64,000 nucleotides of DNA from Alicyclobacillus acidiphilus NBRC 100859 (GCF_001544355.1 NZ_BCQI01000006.1:1-64000), one strand, 5' to 3'; counted from the stretch's first letter, positions 53,501-64,000 are shown. Program-made: numbers and translations. The notes: generated from the sequence alone by a model not told the origin.

Positions 53501-56500
53501 CGACAATGTTCAATACGAACCGAAGGAGACCATCGCGCACCGAACGTCGCCAACCAACATCGGCCTCTACCTGTTGAGCGTGCTGGCAGCGCGCGATGTC
53601 GGGCTGATTGACACGCGGGCGATGATCGACCGGATCGAGCGGACGATAGATACCGTCGATCACTTGGAAAAGTGGCATGGGCACCTGCTCAACTGGTACG
53701 ACACCACCAATGCCCAGCCGTTGTCGCCGAAGTACGTGTCCACCGTCGATTCCGGCAACTTCGTCGCGTGTCTGATGGTTGCCGCGCAAGGGCTGAAAGA
53801 GTATCGGGATGCGGCGGAAGCCGAACAGGCGGAACGAATGACTGCCTTGGCGGATCGACTGCGGCAGTTGATTCGGAACACCGATTTTCGTCCGCTGTAC
53901 AACGGGAATGAACGACTGTTTTCGCTGGGCTACCACGTCGACAGGGACGAGAAGGAATCGATTCTGTACGATCTCATGGCTTCAGAAGCGCGGCAGGTCA
54001 GTTTTGTGGCGATTGCGCTCGGTCAGGTTCCGGTTTCTCACTGGTTCGCGCTGAGCCGAACGATGACTCGCGCGGAGGGCCGTAAGACACTCTTGTCCTG
54101 GTCGGGTACGATGTTTGAATATCTGATGCCGCGCCTGCTGATGCGAACGTACGCGAACTCGCTTTGGGACGAGACGTATCAAGGGGTGGTCGCCAAACAG
54201 CAAGTGTATGCGGCAGAGCGCGGCGTGCCGTTTGGCGTGTCGGAGAGCGGTTACTACGCGTTCGACTATCAATTGAACTACCAGTACCGCGCCTTCGGAG
54301 TGCCAGGTCTTGGCTTGGACAGAGGGCTGGACCGCCATTTGGTCGTCGCGCCGTATGCGACGATTCTGGCGATGCCCATCGCGAAAGACGCGTCGCTGAC
54401 AGCGCTGCGACAGTTTGAGCAGCTTGGCGCGAAGGGAATGTTCGGTTATTACGAGGCCGTCGACTTTACGGTGGATCGGCTGCCGCAGGGCCATCGGCAC
54501 GAGGTCATCCGCAGCTTCATGGCGCATCACCAGGGCATGAGCTTGTTGACGTTGGTCAATCTGTTGAAGAACGACGTCATGGTGAGGCGTTTTCACGCCT
54601 TGCCCGAAGTTCAGGCGGCCGAATTTTTGCTGCAGGAGAAAATTCCGCGCAAAGCGGCCATGATTGAAGAGCCGGCCGGCAGCCAACTGAAGGGGGCGGA
54701 GTTGGGCGAGGGGCGTGCGGACGACGAACGCCGCGTCTCGCAATACAAATGGCCGCTCGAAGTCAATGTCCTGTCCAATGGGCGCATGGCAAGCGTGTCC
54801 ACGTCGCGGGGGGATGGGTTCCTGTCGTGGAAAGGCATCCATGTCACGCGCTGGCACGACGATGCGCTCGCGAATCTGAGCGGGACCGTGCTCTACCTCC
54901 ACGATGTCGCTTCCGAGACGACCTGGAGTCCCACCGCGTTTCCTCTGGGGCGGGGGGACGACGGCGACGCCCGGTTCCGGGCGGACAAATCGACATACCA
55001 ATGTACGGTTGACGGGATCGAATCCACGCTTGAGATCACGGTGGCTCCTGACGTCGACGTCGAGGTCAGGCGGTTGGAACTGATCAATCGTTCGAACAGT
55101 CCGCGGACCATCGAAGTGACGTCGTTTCAAGAATTGGCCTTGGCCGATCCGGCGGCGGATCGATCCCATCCCGCCTTCAGCCGGTTGTTCGTCGAGACGA
55201 GCCACGATGCGGAATCAGGCTGTCTGCTCGCGAAGCGCAGGCCGCGCGAGGCGGACGAGGCCGAAACTTGGGCCGTGCACACGCTGTTCGTCGAGGGGCA
55301 GCCGGTCACTGGGGCGTATGAATTCGAGACGGAGCGGCCTGTGTTCATCGGCCGGGGACGATCGCTCAAGCATCCTCGGGCCTTGACGCACAACCTGCAA
55401 GGCAAGTTGGGTTCTGTCGCCGACCCAGCGTTCGTCATGCGCAGGCGCGTGCAGATTCCTGTGAATCAACGGGTCGTCGTGTATCTGTTGACCGGTGTCG
55501 CCAATACGCGCGAGGACGCGCTGCACATGGTCCAAACGCTGCAGGAACCGAGGGCTGTGTCGCATGTGTTCCACCTGGCGTGGATCCGGTCGCAGATTGA
55601 GCTGCGCTACGCGCATCTCTCGCCTCGGCAGAGCATGGACGCGCAGTCGCTCGCCGCGCGTTTGCTGTTTCCGGCTGCATTGTCCGAGCGGCGAAAGCAT
55701 GCCATCGAACAGAATGTCCTCGGGCAATCGTCACTGTGGCCGCACGGTCTCAGCGGAGACGCGCCGATTGTGACCGTGCGGCTCGCGTTTCACGCGGATC
55801 TGCCCTTCGTGGTCGCCGTCGCGCGCTTGCATCATTATCTGTGCTCACGCGGACTCGCCATCGGTCTCGCCATTCTCGACGAGACCGTCGGCGGCTACCA
55901 GGACCAGGTGGCGGCCGAACTGCGTGATCGCCTCGCCGCGACGGGCTTGGGCGATATGAACCGGATTGTGGTGCTGAAGGCGGATCGACTGCGTGACGCG
56001 GAGCGGACACTGCTCGAAGCTGTGTCTCGCATCTGGATCGAAGCAGGCGGCCCGTCCGTCCGGACGCAGCTCCAAACCGCATCGCCAAGCGGTGAACAAA
56101 GTCCTTCAGTCGGGCGAAGTTCCACAGCCGGATCAGCCGGATCGTCCGCTGGTGGACGGACTCCGGAACTCCGCAGCGCTCGGTCGGCTTCTCCGCGCCC
56201 GGACTCACAGACCGCGGACGACAGGGAATTTGCCAACGGCGTGGGCGGCTTTGTCGATGGAGGCAGGGCGTACGAAATGGATGTCACCATGGATGCCGCC
56301 GGCGTACCGTCGAACAAGCCATGGTCGAACGTGCTCGCCAACCCGCATTTCGGGACGCTCATCACCGAACTCGGTACCGGCTATACCTGGTGGGGCAATT
56401 CGCGCGAATTCAAACTGACGCCGTGGCACAACGACCCTGTGCTGGATCCCCCGGCGGAGTGTTTCTATATCCACGATCTCGACACGGACACATTGACCTC

Positions 56501-58697
56501 GGCGGCTCCGAAGCCGGCGGGAGAGGGTCTGACCTATCGCGTGACGCACACCTTTGGCAAAACGCGTTTTCAATCGTCGGACGCTGTCCTCGAACGGACG
56601 ATGGAGGTGGTGGTCCCTCCGGAGGCGCCCATCAAGCTGATTCGGTTGAGGCTTCGCAATCGGACACATCAAACCAGGCGCGTGGCGGTGACGTATTACT
56701 TGGATTGGGTGCTTGGCGTGTCGAGAGAGAACCAGTCGTCGTTTATCGTCACAGATTGGGATGACGATAGCGAGTCGCTGATCGCCCACAACACCTACCA
56801 GACGACGTTTCGCGACGCCTTCGGCTTTCTCCATATGGCGACCGACGCTGTGGCGGACGACGAACTGCGTTCGTGGACGGCGGATCGACAGGAATTCATC
56901 GGTGTGCCGACGGGAAACGCGTCCGAAGTGGCCTCGTTCGCGAGGCCAGCCGGACTTCGACAAGCAGCGTTGTCCAAGCGGACAGGCACCGTGATCGATG
57001 CGTGCGGCGCCATTCGCCAAGTGGTCGGCGTACCGGCAGGCGGCGAGGCGAATGTCATGGTCCTGGTTGGTTGCGCGCCGTCCGCCGACGAAATTCGAGC
57101 TCTCGTCCGCGAATACGGCAGTGTGGCGGCGTATGAAGAAGCTGCTCGCGCGACCTCGACGTTCTGGCGGGAGACGCTGGGACAGGTGCAGGTGCGGACG
57201 CCGGATCGAGCCATGGATATTCTCCTCAACGGCTGGCTGTTGTACCAAGCGCTTGCCTGCCGTCTGTGGGCCCGTACGGCGTTTTATCAGGCGGGCGGGG
57301 CATTCGGATTTCGCGATCAACTTCAGGATTCGCTCGCGCTCCTGCACGCCAAGCCTGACATCGCTCGTGCGCAGATCATTCGCAACTCGGCGCACCAATA
57401 TCGCGAAGGCGATGTGCAGCACTGGTGGCATGAGGAAACTGGCAAGGGCATTCGCACCAAATTCTCGGATGACCTTCTGTGGCTCCCGTACGCCGTTTCA
57501 CGCTACGTCGAACACACCGGGGATTTGACGGTGCTCGACGAACGGGTGCCGTTTCTGACGAGCGAGGTTCTCCGGGAAGATGAGCTGGAACGCTACGAGG
57601 ACACCGTCGTGTCCGACGAAATGGGTACGGTGCTGGATCACGCGATTCGCGCCATCCGCCATGCGCTTCGGTTCGGCGAGCACGGCCTGCCGCTCATGGG
57701 CATCGGCGACTGGAACGACGGCATGAGCCGTGTCGGGGCCAAGGGACGCGGCGAGAGCGTGTGGTTGGCTTGGTTCCTGCTCGACGTGTTGAAGCGGTTC
57801 ACGCGTTTGCCCAAAAACGTGCTGGCGCAGGATGTGCGCGATCAGCTGCAGGCGCACGTGGAGCGCCTCAAACGGGCCGCCAACGACAACGCCTGGGACG
57901 GGGTCTGGTTCCGCAGGGCGTTCACCGATGCTGGCCAATGGCTCGGTTCCATTGCGAACGGCGAATGCCGCATCGACGCCATCGCGCAATCGTGGTCCGT
58001 CATTTCCGACGGAACGTCGCGCGAACGGCAACTGCGCGCGATGAAGTCGTTTGACAAGGAATTGGTCGATCCCGCCCTTGGCGTGGCTCGCTTGCTGACA
58101 CCCGCATTCCAGGACACACAGCCGAGCCCTGGCTACATTCAGGGATATCCGGCTGGCATTCGGGAAAACGGCGGACAGTATACCCACGGGGTCATCTGGG
58201 GCATTGTGGCGTGGGCGTTGTTGCGTCAATCGGACAAAGCGCACAAGCTGTTCTCCATGCTGAATCCGATTCACCATACGCGATCTCCACACGAGATCGC
58301 CATCTATGGCAACGAACCGTACGTGATGTCCGCCGATATCTATACGGCCGATCCGAACCGGGGGCAAGCAGGATGGTCGTGGTACACCGGAGCGGCAGGC
58401 TGGATGTACCAAGCAGGACTCGAGTACGTGCTTGGCGTCACGCGCCGGGCCGACAGACTCCACATCCGGCCGTGTGTTCCAGCCGACTGGACGACGTTCC
58501 ACGTCATGTATCGGTATGGATCGGCGATCTACAGCATCGAAGTGGATTGCAGCGCAGAGGACGCCGATGAGGCGCCGACCTGGGTGATCGACGGTGCGCG
58601 TCAGACCTCGCCATACTTGCAGCTCGTCGATGACGGGAAAACGCACAACGTGTCCGTCCAGGTCGGTCGCGACGCGACGCTCGAAGTGGTCGGGTAA
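50523..58697 (+). CDS. Cyclic beta-1,2-glucan synthase (GT84 / cyclisation / GH94)
   Basis: A 2724-residue protein. Residues 1-380 are a helical cytoplasmic part. Membrane helices lie near 390-440, and a GT84 transferase follows, with DLDTRLP near 600 and HRWIRGDWQ near 750. Further helices (about 785-955) and a middle domain (about 960-1390) match the cyclisation module (GH189/DUF3131-like) with HHQGMSLLTLVNLL. From about 1412 there is a GH94 phosphorylase-like part, with the general-acid Asp in GIGDWNDGMSRVG near 2396. It makes cyclic beta-1,2-glucan from UDP-glucose. ATG 50523 follows AGGAGG. A low-complexity Ser/Gly/Arg linker (about 1845-1900) splits the C-terminal region. No glucan exporter is next to it. 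Confidence 0.92.
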   Translation: MILSDLQLQAQAREFALTDEVIRPRRTTSAFWSNFMADIRSLHDFAEMLSEHRATCAQPAEDWLLDHIAFLETQAQVVKRERVTKQFVQIPHLRASSIPRVFALCDDYLEHVNGQYDAKTLLLYLQSYQQAAILHVRECAILPTVMRIAILSRLADAMREVRHRHEVCLESERMLQTIGGKGITEAQVRREIYRRIGGRALTSIELVHLVQHLREWEPDIRVVREWLHGHIDHSESSLEALVSLEHQLQSELQVRCGNLVRSLHRLEREPWRPIFTQICHVEQLLQTDELDEYPKLDESSQDVVRDAIARVAQRLGVPETLVAESAVELARRELRTWSGEGVPPRSASVPYYALDPAGLRTLHREIRRSTAPAPLRGTFARRRPSLVYFASGSLVLVVGMILTLAWAIGGFAVSAWGVVGALAALAFPVSEWVCTVLHDAITRFVKPVPLLRYDFSRGLPDAAKTMVVLPVIWSTEDEVDEAMNRLLVHYLANREHNIGFAILADFVDGEEAVTEADRALLQRAIDRIKALQDEYGPDKFYLFHRERRFNPVDQVYMGWERKRGKLVEFVELLRGKTDTSFTVCVGDLDWLRDVHYVFTADLDTRLPFGVVARLAGTMHLPYNRPRLNREGSRVIEGYGVLQPTLSVTYESTEKSRFASLWAGDLGIDPYAFAVSNPYQDLFGQAVFVGKGIFDVDAFASTLVDRIPENHVLSHDILEGGFLRAGLVADVEVVEEQPTTVYAYQRRAHRWIRGDWQLLQWIGRACRDRRGQRRPVDLCGVVRWHIVDHVRRSLLPPALLVVVWLGALHVLPGRTAVWSWIVLLTMFAPFIQTCAGGVLERDIDVRRAATVFAQNLIQLLLLPFTAAIAVDAAIRTLYRMLVSRRRLLEWVPSAQMERFSGSTTVMYGPLGVVVLLAIAVSTWAVGGAASIIVGSCAFVVCVIVFPVIRWLNRAPSPETDTWVEAHQSVLADWVRDIWAFYERYVTAEESWIPPDNVQYEPKETIAHRTSPTNIGLYLLSVLAARDVGLIDTRAMIDRIERTIDTVDHLEKWHGHLLNWYDTTNAQPLSPKYVSTVDSGNFVACLMVAAQGLKEYRDAAEAEQAERMTALADRLRQLIRNTDFRPLYNGNERLFSLGYHVDRDEKESILYDLMASEARQVSFVAIALGQVPVSHWFALSRTMTRAEGRKTLLSWSGTMFEYLMPRLLMRTYANSLWDETYQGVVAKQQVYAAERGVPFGVSESGYYAFDYQLNYQYRAFGVPGLGLDRGLDRHLVVAPYATILAMPIAKDASLTALRQFEQLGAKGMFGYYEAVDFTVDRLPQGHRHEVIRSFMAHHQGMSLLTLVNLLKNDVMVRRFHALPEVQAAEFLLQEKIPRKAAMIEEPAGSQLKGAELGEGRADDERRVSQYKWPLEVNVLSNGRMASVSTSRGDGFLSWKGIHVTRWHDDALANLSGTVLYLHDVASETTWSPTAFPLGRGDDGDARFRADKSTYQCTVDGIESTLEITVAPDVDVEVRRLELINRSNSPRTIEVTSFQELALADPAADRSHPAFSRLFVETSHDAESGCLLAKRRPREADEAETWAVHTLFVEGQPVTGAYEFETERPVFIGRGRSLKHPRALTHNLQGKLGSVADPAFVMRRRVQIPVNQRVVVYLLTGVANTREDALHMVQTLQEPRAVSHVFHLAWIRSQIELRYAHLSPRQSMDAQSLAARLLFPAALSERRKHAIEQNVLGQSSLWPHGLSGDAPIVTVRLAFHADLPFVVAVARLHHYLCSRGLAIGLAILDETVGGYQDQVAAELRDRLAATGLGDMNRIVVLKADRLRDAERTLLEAVSRIWIEAGGPSVRTQLQTASPSGEQSPSVGRSSTAGSAGSSAGGRTPELRSARSASPRPDSQTADDREFANGVGGFVDGGRAYEMDVTMDAAGVPSNKPWSNVLANPHFGTLITELGTGYTWWGNSREFKLTPWHNDPVLDPPAECFYIHDLDTDTLTSAAPKPAGEGLTYRVTHTFGKTRFQSSDAVLERTMEVVVPPEAPIKLIRLRLRNRTHQTRRVAVTYYLDWVLGVSRENQSSFIVTDWDDDSESLIAHNTYQTTFRDAFGFLHMATDAVADDELRSWTADRQEFIGVPTGNASEVASFARPAGLRQAALSKRTGTVIDACGAIRQVVGVPAGGEANVMVLVGCAPSADEIRALVREYGSVAAYEEAARATSTFWRETLGQVQVRTPDRAMDILLNGWLLYQALACRLWARTAFYQAGGAFGFRDQLQDSLALLHAKPDIARAQIIRNSAHQYREGDVQHWWHEETGKGIRTKFSDDLLWLPYAVSRYVEHTGDLTVLDERVPFLTSEVLREDELERYEDTVVSDEMGTVLDHAIRAIRHALRFGEHGLPLMGIGDWNDGMSRVGAKGRGESVWLAWFLLDVLKRFTRLPKNVLAQDVRDQLQAHVERLKRAANDNAWDGVWFRRAFTDAGQWLGSIANGECRIDAIAQSWSVISDGTSRERQLRAMKSFDKELVDPALGVARLLTPAFQDTQPSPGYIQGYPAGIRENGGQYTHGVIWGIVAWALLRQSDKAHKLFSMLNPIHHTRSPHEIAIYGNEPYVMSADIYTADPNRGQAGWSWYTGAAGWMYQAGLEYVLGVTRRADRLHIRPCVPADWTTFHVMYRYGSAIYSIEVDCSAEDADEAPTWVIDGARQTSPYLQLVDDGKTHNVSVQVGRDATLEVVG

Positions 58698-58731
58698 GGG
58701 GCCTCTTGCAGGGGCCCCTTGAACGTTTTCT
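58696..58731 (+). terminator. Rho-independent terminator after the glucan synthase
   Basis: AAGGGGCC (58696-58703) pairs with GGCCCCTT (58713-58720) across a nine-base loop, followed by a T-rich run (GAACGTTTTCTT). It overlaps the stop codon. Confidence 0.8.
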
Positions 58732-58798
58732 TAACTTTTAGAAACAACTCAGAAACAGCGTGATCAAACGAGCTAATCCATTGCTGTCGTTCACCCGA

Positions 58799-59674
58799 TC
58801 ACGCTTGCCCAGCTTGAAGTTGTCGAACGATTTCACCCAAGGCCTGGCGAATTGGGGTGACTGGACGGCCCAGCAACTTTTCGAAGTCGTCGCTCTCGAC
58901 TTCCAACGTACCCTCCCGGATACCTTGTTGAATGCCCACCAGGAGAGGAATGACAAAGTCAGGCACGCCCGCGCTCTTCATGATCTCGGCATACTTCGCG
59001 TCGTCTGTCTGTTGAACGGTGATTTCCTTACCCAACACCTCGCCGACGATGGAGGCTAATCCGGCCTGCGTCATCAGCTTTCCAGAAAGTTCATACACGG
59101 TCTTTTCGTGTCCTTCTCCTGCGAGCACTGCGGCGGCAGCTTCCGCGTAATCCTGCCTGGGAGCCCAACCCACTTTGCCTTCTCCTGCTGAAGTCACCCA
59201 CGGCGCGCCGGCCATCACCGCTTGAATCGACGACGTCTCGTTTTCCAAGTACCAGTTGTTCCGAAGGAACGAATACGGAATACCCGTTTTCAAAATGGCT
59301 TGCTCCGTGGCCTTGTGGGTAGGAGCCAAGAGATTTCGACTTTCCTGGGCATTGACGATACTGGTGTATGCAATGAACTTGACCTGCGCCTGTTGCGCTG
59401 CTGCCACTGCGTGTCCGTGCTGGCGAATACGCGTCTCGTTATCCCCATCCGCGGAAATGATCAGTAACCGATCCACGCCTTGAAACGCGGCATTCAACGT
59501 TTCGGGCTGATCAAAGTCTCCACGCCGAACTTCGACGCCGCGCGATTGGAGATCTTTCGCCTTGTCTGGATTTCGCACGCTGACTGCAAGCTGACTTGTG
59601 GGAACGCGCTTGAGCAGCGCTTCCACAACCTTCGATCCCAATTGCCCTGTGGCACCTGTCACCAGTAGTTTCAT
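58799..59674 (-). CDS. NmrA/QorB-type NAD(P)H-binding oxidoreductase
   Basis: A 291-residue atypical SDR. The N-terminal TGATGQLGSKVVEALL binds the cofactor, SVRNPDKAKDL gives the Arg-Asn pair typical of NADPH-binding QorB (quinone reductase 2), and the PYSFLRNNWYLEN segment matches the family. It likely reduces quinones or senses redox state. ATG 59674 has GGAGG eight bases upstream, better than the in-frame ATG at 59689. It lies next to a decayed TetR gene; such pairs are common, so the regulator was probably its own. Confidence 0.9.
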   Translation of the reverse strand: MKLLVTGATGQLGSKVVEALLKRVPTSQLAVSVRNPDKAKDLQSRGVEVRRGDFDQPETLNAAFQGVDRLLIISADGDNETRIRQHGHAVAAAQQAQVKFIAYTSIVNAQESRNLLAPTHKATEQAILKTGIPYSFLRNNWYLENETSSIQAVMAGAPWVTSAGEGKVGWAPRQDYAEAAAAVLAGEGHEKTVYELSGKLMTQAGLASIVGEVLGKEITVQQTDDAKYAEIMKSAGVPDFVIPLLVGIQQGIREGTLEVESDDFEKLLGRPVTPIRQALGEIVRQLQAGQA

Positions 59675-59699
59675 ATCCCAAACCTCCATCGCATGATTT

Positions 59700-60075
59700 T
59701 CATATTGTCCTCGTACAACAAATGGCGCGCTCCGCTTTCCGAAACTCCAGCGAGACGCCCGAGAGGGTCCGACGAATGTCCACGCCAGCGAGAGCTACCG
59801 CCTCCACAACCCCCTTGTGATGGAGACCTTCTTTGTACAATTTGTGACAGAAAATCAAAAAAGGCCGAACCTGGATCGTCATCATTCAGCATGTTCTCGG
59901 CCTGCTCAATCACACGTCGCTTGTAGTTGACGATGACCGCTTCATACAACGTGTCTTTCGTCGGGAAGTGACGATAAACGGTTCTTACCCCGAAACCGGC
60001 TCGACGCGCAATTTCGTCAATCGGAATCTCGATCCCGTCGGTCGCAAAAGCTTGGGCTGCGACACCCCTCAGGAC
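59700..60075 (-). pseudogene. TetR family regulator, degraded remnant
   Basis: Reading from 60075 leftwards, one frame gives the TetR helix-turn-helix (IPIDEIARRAGFGVRTVYRHFPTKDTLYEAV). It continues to FFDFLSQIVQ near 59840. Beyond that point the sensible sequence (GLHHKGVVEAVALAGVDIRRTL) is in another frame and ends at a stop at 59700. The N-terminus is also cut: an in-frame TGA lies directly before the helix-turn-helix (60076-60078), removing about ten residues and the start codon. The C-terminal ligand-binding half is missing. It is therefore non-functional unless the shift is a sequencing error. Confidence 0.75.
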
Positions 60076-60141
60076 TCAAGTTTACCTAGATCGGTACAAG
60101 TTGACAAATACGTCTCCGGCATTTGTGCGTACACAACTTTT

Positions 60142-60158
60142 AGTCAAAGATAGTCAAA
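60142..60158 (+). promoter_or_regulatory. CtsR operator box 1
   Basis: AGTCAAAGATAGTCAAA is a tandem pair of AGTCAAA heptamers spaced by three bases, the CtsR recognition sequence. It overlaps the predicted -35 hexamer of clpE. Confidence 0.9.
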
Positions 60159-60179
60159 GTCAGAATGTCGTGCTATAAT
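60151..60179 (+). promoter_or_regulatory. Sigma-A promoter of clpE
   Basis: TAGTCA (60151-60156), a 17-base spacer and TATAAT (60174-60179) with an extended -10 TG at 60171-60172. CtsR boxes overlap it on both sides, so it should be strongly repressed without heat stress. Confidence 0.8.
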
Positions 60180-60196
60180 GGTCAAAGAAAGTCAAG
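60180..60196 (+). promoter_or_regulatory. CtsR operator box 2
   Basis: GGTCAAAGAAAGTCAAG is a second heptamer pair starting at the base after the -10 box and covering the start of transcription. Confidence 0.88.
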
Positions 60197-60259
60197 GTCA
60201 ACCCAATCTGGGCGGCCGAAGCTGAACAAATGGTGCGCAATTCGAAGGAGGTTTTACGA

Positions 60260-62455
<2,196 letters not shown>

Positions 62456-62472
62456 TCCAATCGAACGATGCG

Positions 62473-62514
62473 AATGGGGCAGCCGCCCGGCGATGGTCGG
62501 GGCTGCCCCATTTT
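62473..62514 (+). terminator. Rho-independent terminator after clpE
   Basis: AATGGGGCAGCC (62473-62484) pairs with GGCTGCCCCATT (62501-62512) in a 12-bp stem followed by TT and a T/G-rich run. It lies 17 bases after the stop codon. Confidence 0.88.
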
Positions 62515-62617
62515 GTGTTGTCGAAAAAGCTCGAAGGAGGGGATGACAGACAGGATATAATGGATGGGACAAGTCCTGGGGAGATGGATCGTCCGCAGGC
62601 GTTGAGGTTGCGTGGGG

Positions 62618-64000
62618 GTGTGTGGATTGGAGCGTTACATCGCGATAGGCTCGCTGGTCGTCAACGTGATCGTGCTGCTGGTGGTGTGGCTGAAGGGCAA
62701 CAACCAAGGCTCGACCAGGCGTTTGGAAGGGCAGTTGAAAGGGCTGGAAGGGCACTTCGAGCGGATCGAACGGACGATGCGCGAGCAGATGGCCGAATTC
62801 CGCGAAGCAACGAGCCACGGGGATCGACTGGCGCGAGAGGAACAAGCTCGAGCGTTCCAGTCGTTCAGCGAGATGATGCAGCGAGGATTGGCTGACGCGC
62901 ATGCGCAAATGCAGCAGGCCTTCGCGAACCAACATCGGGCGACGCTGGACGCGATTGGCGAGATGTCCCGTCAGCACAAAGCGTTGCTGGACACCTTCCA
63001 AAAGCAACTGGCGGAATTGACGGCGATGAACGAACGCAAGCTCGAACACGTTCGCGACACGGTGGAACGCAAACTCACCGTGTTGCAGGAGGACAACAGC
63101 AAGCAACTCGAGCAGATGCGGATGACGGTGGACGAAAAGCTGCATCAGACGTTGGAGAAGCGGCTTGGAGAATCGTTTCAGTTGGTGAGTGAACGACTGG
63201 AACTCGTTCACAAAGGGCTCGGAGAGATGCAATCGTTGGCTTCCGGCGTTGGTGATCTGAAACGCGTGCTGACGAACGTCAAGACGCGCGGCACGCTCGG
63301 TGAAATTCAGTTGGAGAACATCTTGGAGCAGGTCATGAGTCCGGAGCAATACCAGCGAAATGTCGCCATCAAAAAGGGGAGCCAGGAACGGGTCGACTTT
63401 GTGGTTCGGCTGCCGGGCAAGGACAAGCGCGATCAACCGGTCTTGCTCCCCATCGACGCCAAGTTTCCGTTGGAGGACTACCAGCGGCTGATGGACGCGC
63501 AGGAAGCGGGAGATTTGGCCGCCGCGACGGAAGCGGCAAAGTTGCTCGAAAGCCGCATCAAGCAGGAAGCCAAGGCGATTCAGGAAAAATACTTGTCGCC
63601 GCCTGATACGACGGACTTCGCCATCATGTTCTTGCCAATTGAGGGCCTGTTCGCCGAAGTGCTGCGCAAGTCGGGTCTTTGGGACTCGCTTCAGCGGGAC
63701 TATCGCGTGGTCGTGACCGGACCGACGACCATCACGGCACTGTTGAACAGCCTCCAGCTCGGCTTCCGCACCCTCGCGATTCAGCAGAGATCGAGCGAAG
63801 TGTGGAAGCTCCTCGGCGCTGTGAAAACCGAGTTCGGCAAATTTGGCGACATCCTTGAAAAGACACAGAAAAAGTTGAAGGAAGCGAGCAACACCATCGA
63901 CACGGCCGCGAGCAAATCGCGCTCCATCGAACGCAAGCTGAAACAGGTCGAAGCGGTGCCTTCGCTTGAGGCGGACGAAATTCTCGAATTGACGGATGGT
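62618..64000 (+). CDS. rmuC: DNA recombination protein RmuC, partial (runs off the right edge)
   Basis: 461 codons are visible without a stop. The N-terminus has one transmembrane helix (YIAIGSLVVNVIVLLVVWLKG, about residues 5-25), then a long coiled coil rich in Gln, Glu and Arg to about 200. The RmuC domain follows, with RGTLGEIQLENILEQVM, LPIDAKFPLEDYQRL and FLPIEGLFAEVL. RmuC limits DNA inversions at repeats and resembles a nuclease fold. Two starts are possible: GTG 62618 (GAGG ten bases upstream) or TTG 62627 (GGGGGTG before it). A TATAAT at 62556-62561 may be its -10 box, but no matching -35 is visible. Confidence 0.92.
   Translation, partial: MCGLERYIAIGSLVVNVIVLLVVWLKGNNQGSTRRLEGQLKGLEGHFERIERTMREQMAEFREATSHGDRLAREEQARAFQSFSEMMQRGLADAHAQMQQAFANQHRATLDAIGEMSRQHKALLDTFQKQLAELTAMNERKLEHVRDTVERKLTVLQEDNSKQLEQMRMTVDEKLHQTLEKRLGESFQLVSERLELVHKGLGEMQSLASGVGDLKRVLTNVKTRGTLGEIQLENILEQVMSPEQYQRNVAIKKGSQERVDFVVRLPGKDKRDQPVLLPIDAKFPLEDYQRLMDAQEAGDLAAATEAAKLLESRIKQEAKAIQEKYLSPPDTTDFAIMFLPIEGLFAEVLRKSGLWDSLQRDYRVVVTGPTTITALLNSLQLGFRTLAIQQRSSEVWKLLGAVKTEFGKFGDILEKTQKKLKEASNTIDTAASKSRSIERKLKQVEAVPSLEADEILELTDG

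Noticed and set aside
51888-53936. 682-codon minus-strand open frame opposite the glucan synthase
   Set aside because: The composition is Arg/His/Pro-rich as expected for an antisense shadow, and the plus-strand protein has clear catalytic motifs.

Overview
The window is about 57% GC by eye and looks like a chromosomal segment of a Gram-positive endospore-former, most likely an Alicyclobacillus-type member of the Bacillota. Support for this: tandem CtsR heptamer boxes in front of a clpE-type gene, strong AGGAGG-type ribosome binding sites, frequent GTG and TTG starts, a SipS-type signal peptidase, LacI and ROK regulators with a CcpA-like site, and a GH113 mannanase, a family first described in Alicyclobacillus. 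The genus is inference. I see no rRNA, tRNA, CRISPR array, insertion sequence or prophage.

Layout. 1-505 is repeat-rich non-coding DNA (a GGGGCGA minisatellite, a 113-bp direct repeat, a 13-bp repeat). 506-18400 is mostly housekeeping and envelope genes: an MFS transporter, a DUF1697 protein, an NAGPA-domain protein, signal peptidase I, an aldo/keto reductase, a pentapeptide protein, an acyltransferase, release factor 3 (prfC), panD, a frameshifted M14 peptidase, an SMC-like ATPase, an epimerase-type SDR, a DUF3291 protein, a zinc alcohol dehydrogenase and an SGNH hydrolase.

17016-19660 (minus strand) is an unusual two-gene unit: a solute-binding-protein fold without any signal peptide, coupled by a stop/start overlap to a soluble GAF-GGDEF protein. 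It reads as a cytoplasmic ligand sensor wired to c-di-GMP synthesis.

19876-47047 is a large carbohydrate locus. It holds a Gfo/Idh/MocA oxidoreductase and an ABC importer (two permeases and a lipoprotein, no ATPase). It also holds a GH2 beta-mannosidase, a LacI regulator and a plus-strand run of eleven genes. That run contains an unrecognised 680-aa protein, a metallo-beta-lactamase-fold hydrolase, a TIM-barrel glycosidase, a GH38 alpha-mannosidase, a GmhA-like SIS protein, a ROK kinase, a GH20 hexosaminidase, a 1017-aa double FAD protein, a ROK regulator, a sedoheptulokinase-like FGGY kinase and an aldo/keto reductase. None of the hydrolases has a signal peptide, so glycans appear to be imported and then dismantled inside the cell. 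The enzyme set fits mannose/GlcNAc glycans such as N-glycan cores. The same perfect palindrome, TTTGGGAACGTTCCCAAA, lies at nearly the same distance from the predicted -10 box in front of both the importer and the eleven-gene run, so one regulator, probably the LacI protein between them, should control both.

47004-50195 (minus strand) carries an EamA transporter, a small membrane protein, a GH113 mannanase and a VOC protein. 50523-58697 encodes a giant cyclic beta-1,2-glucan synthase. 58799-60075 holds an NmrA-type oxidoreductase and the remains of a TetR gene. 60142-62455 is CtsR-controlled clpE, and rmuC runs off the right edge.
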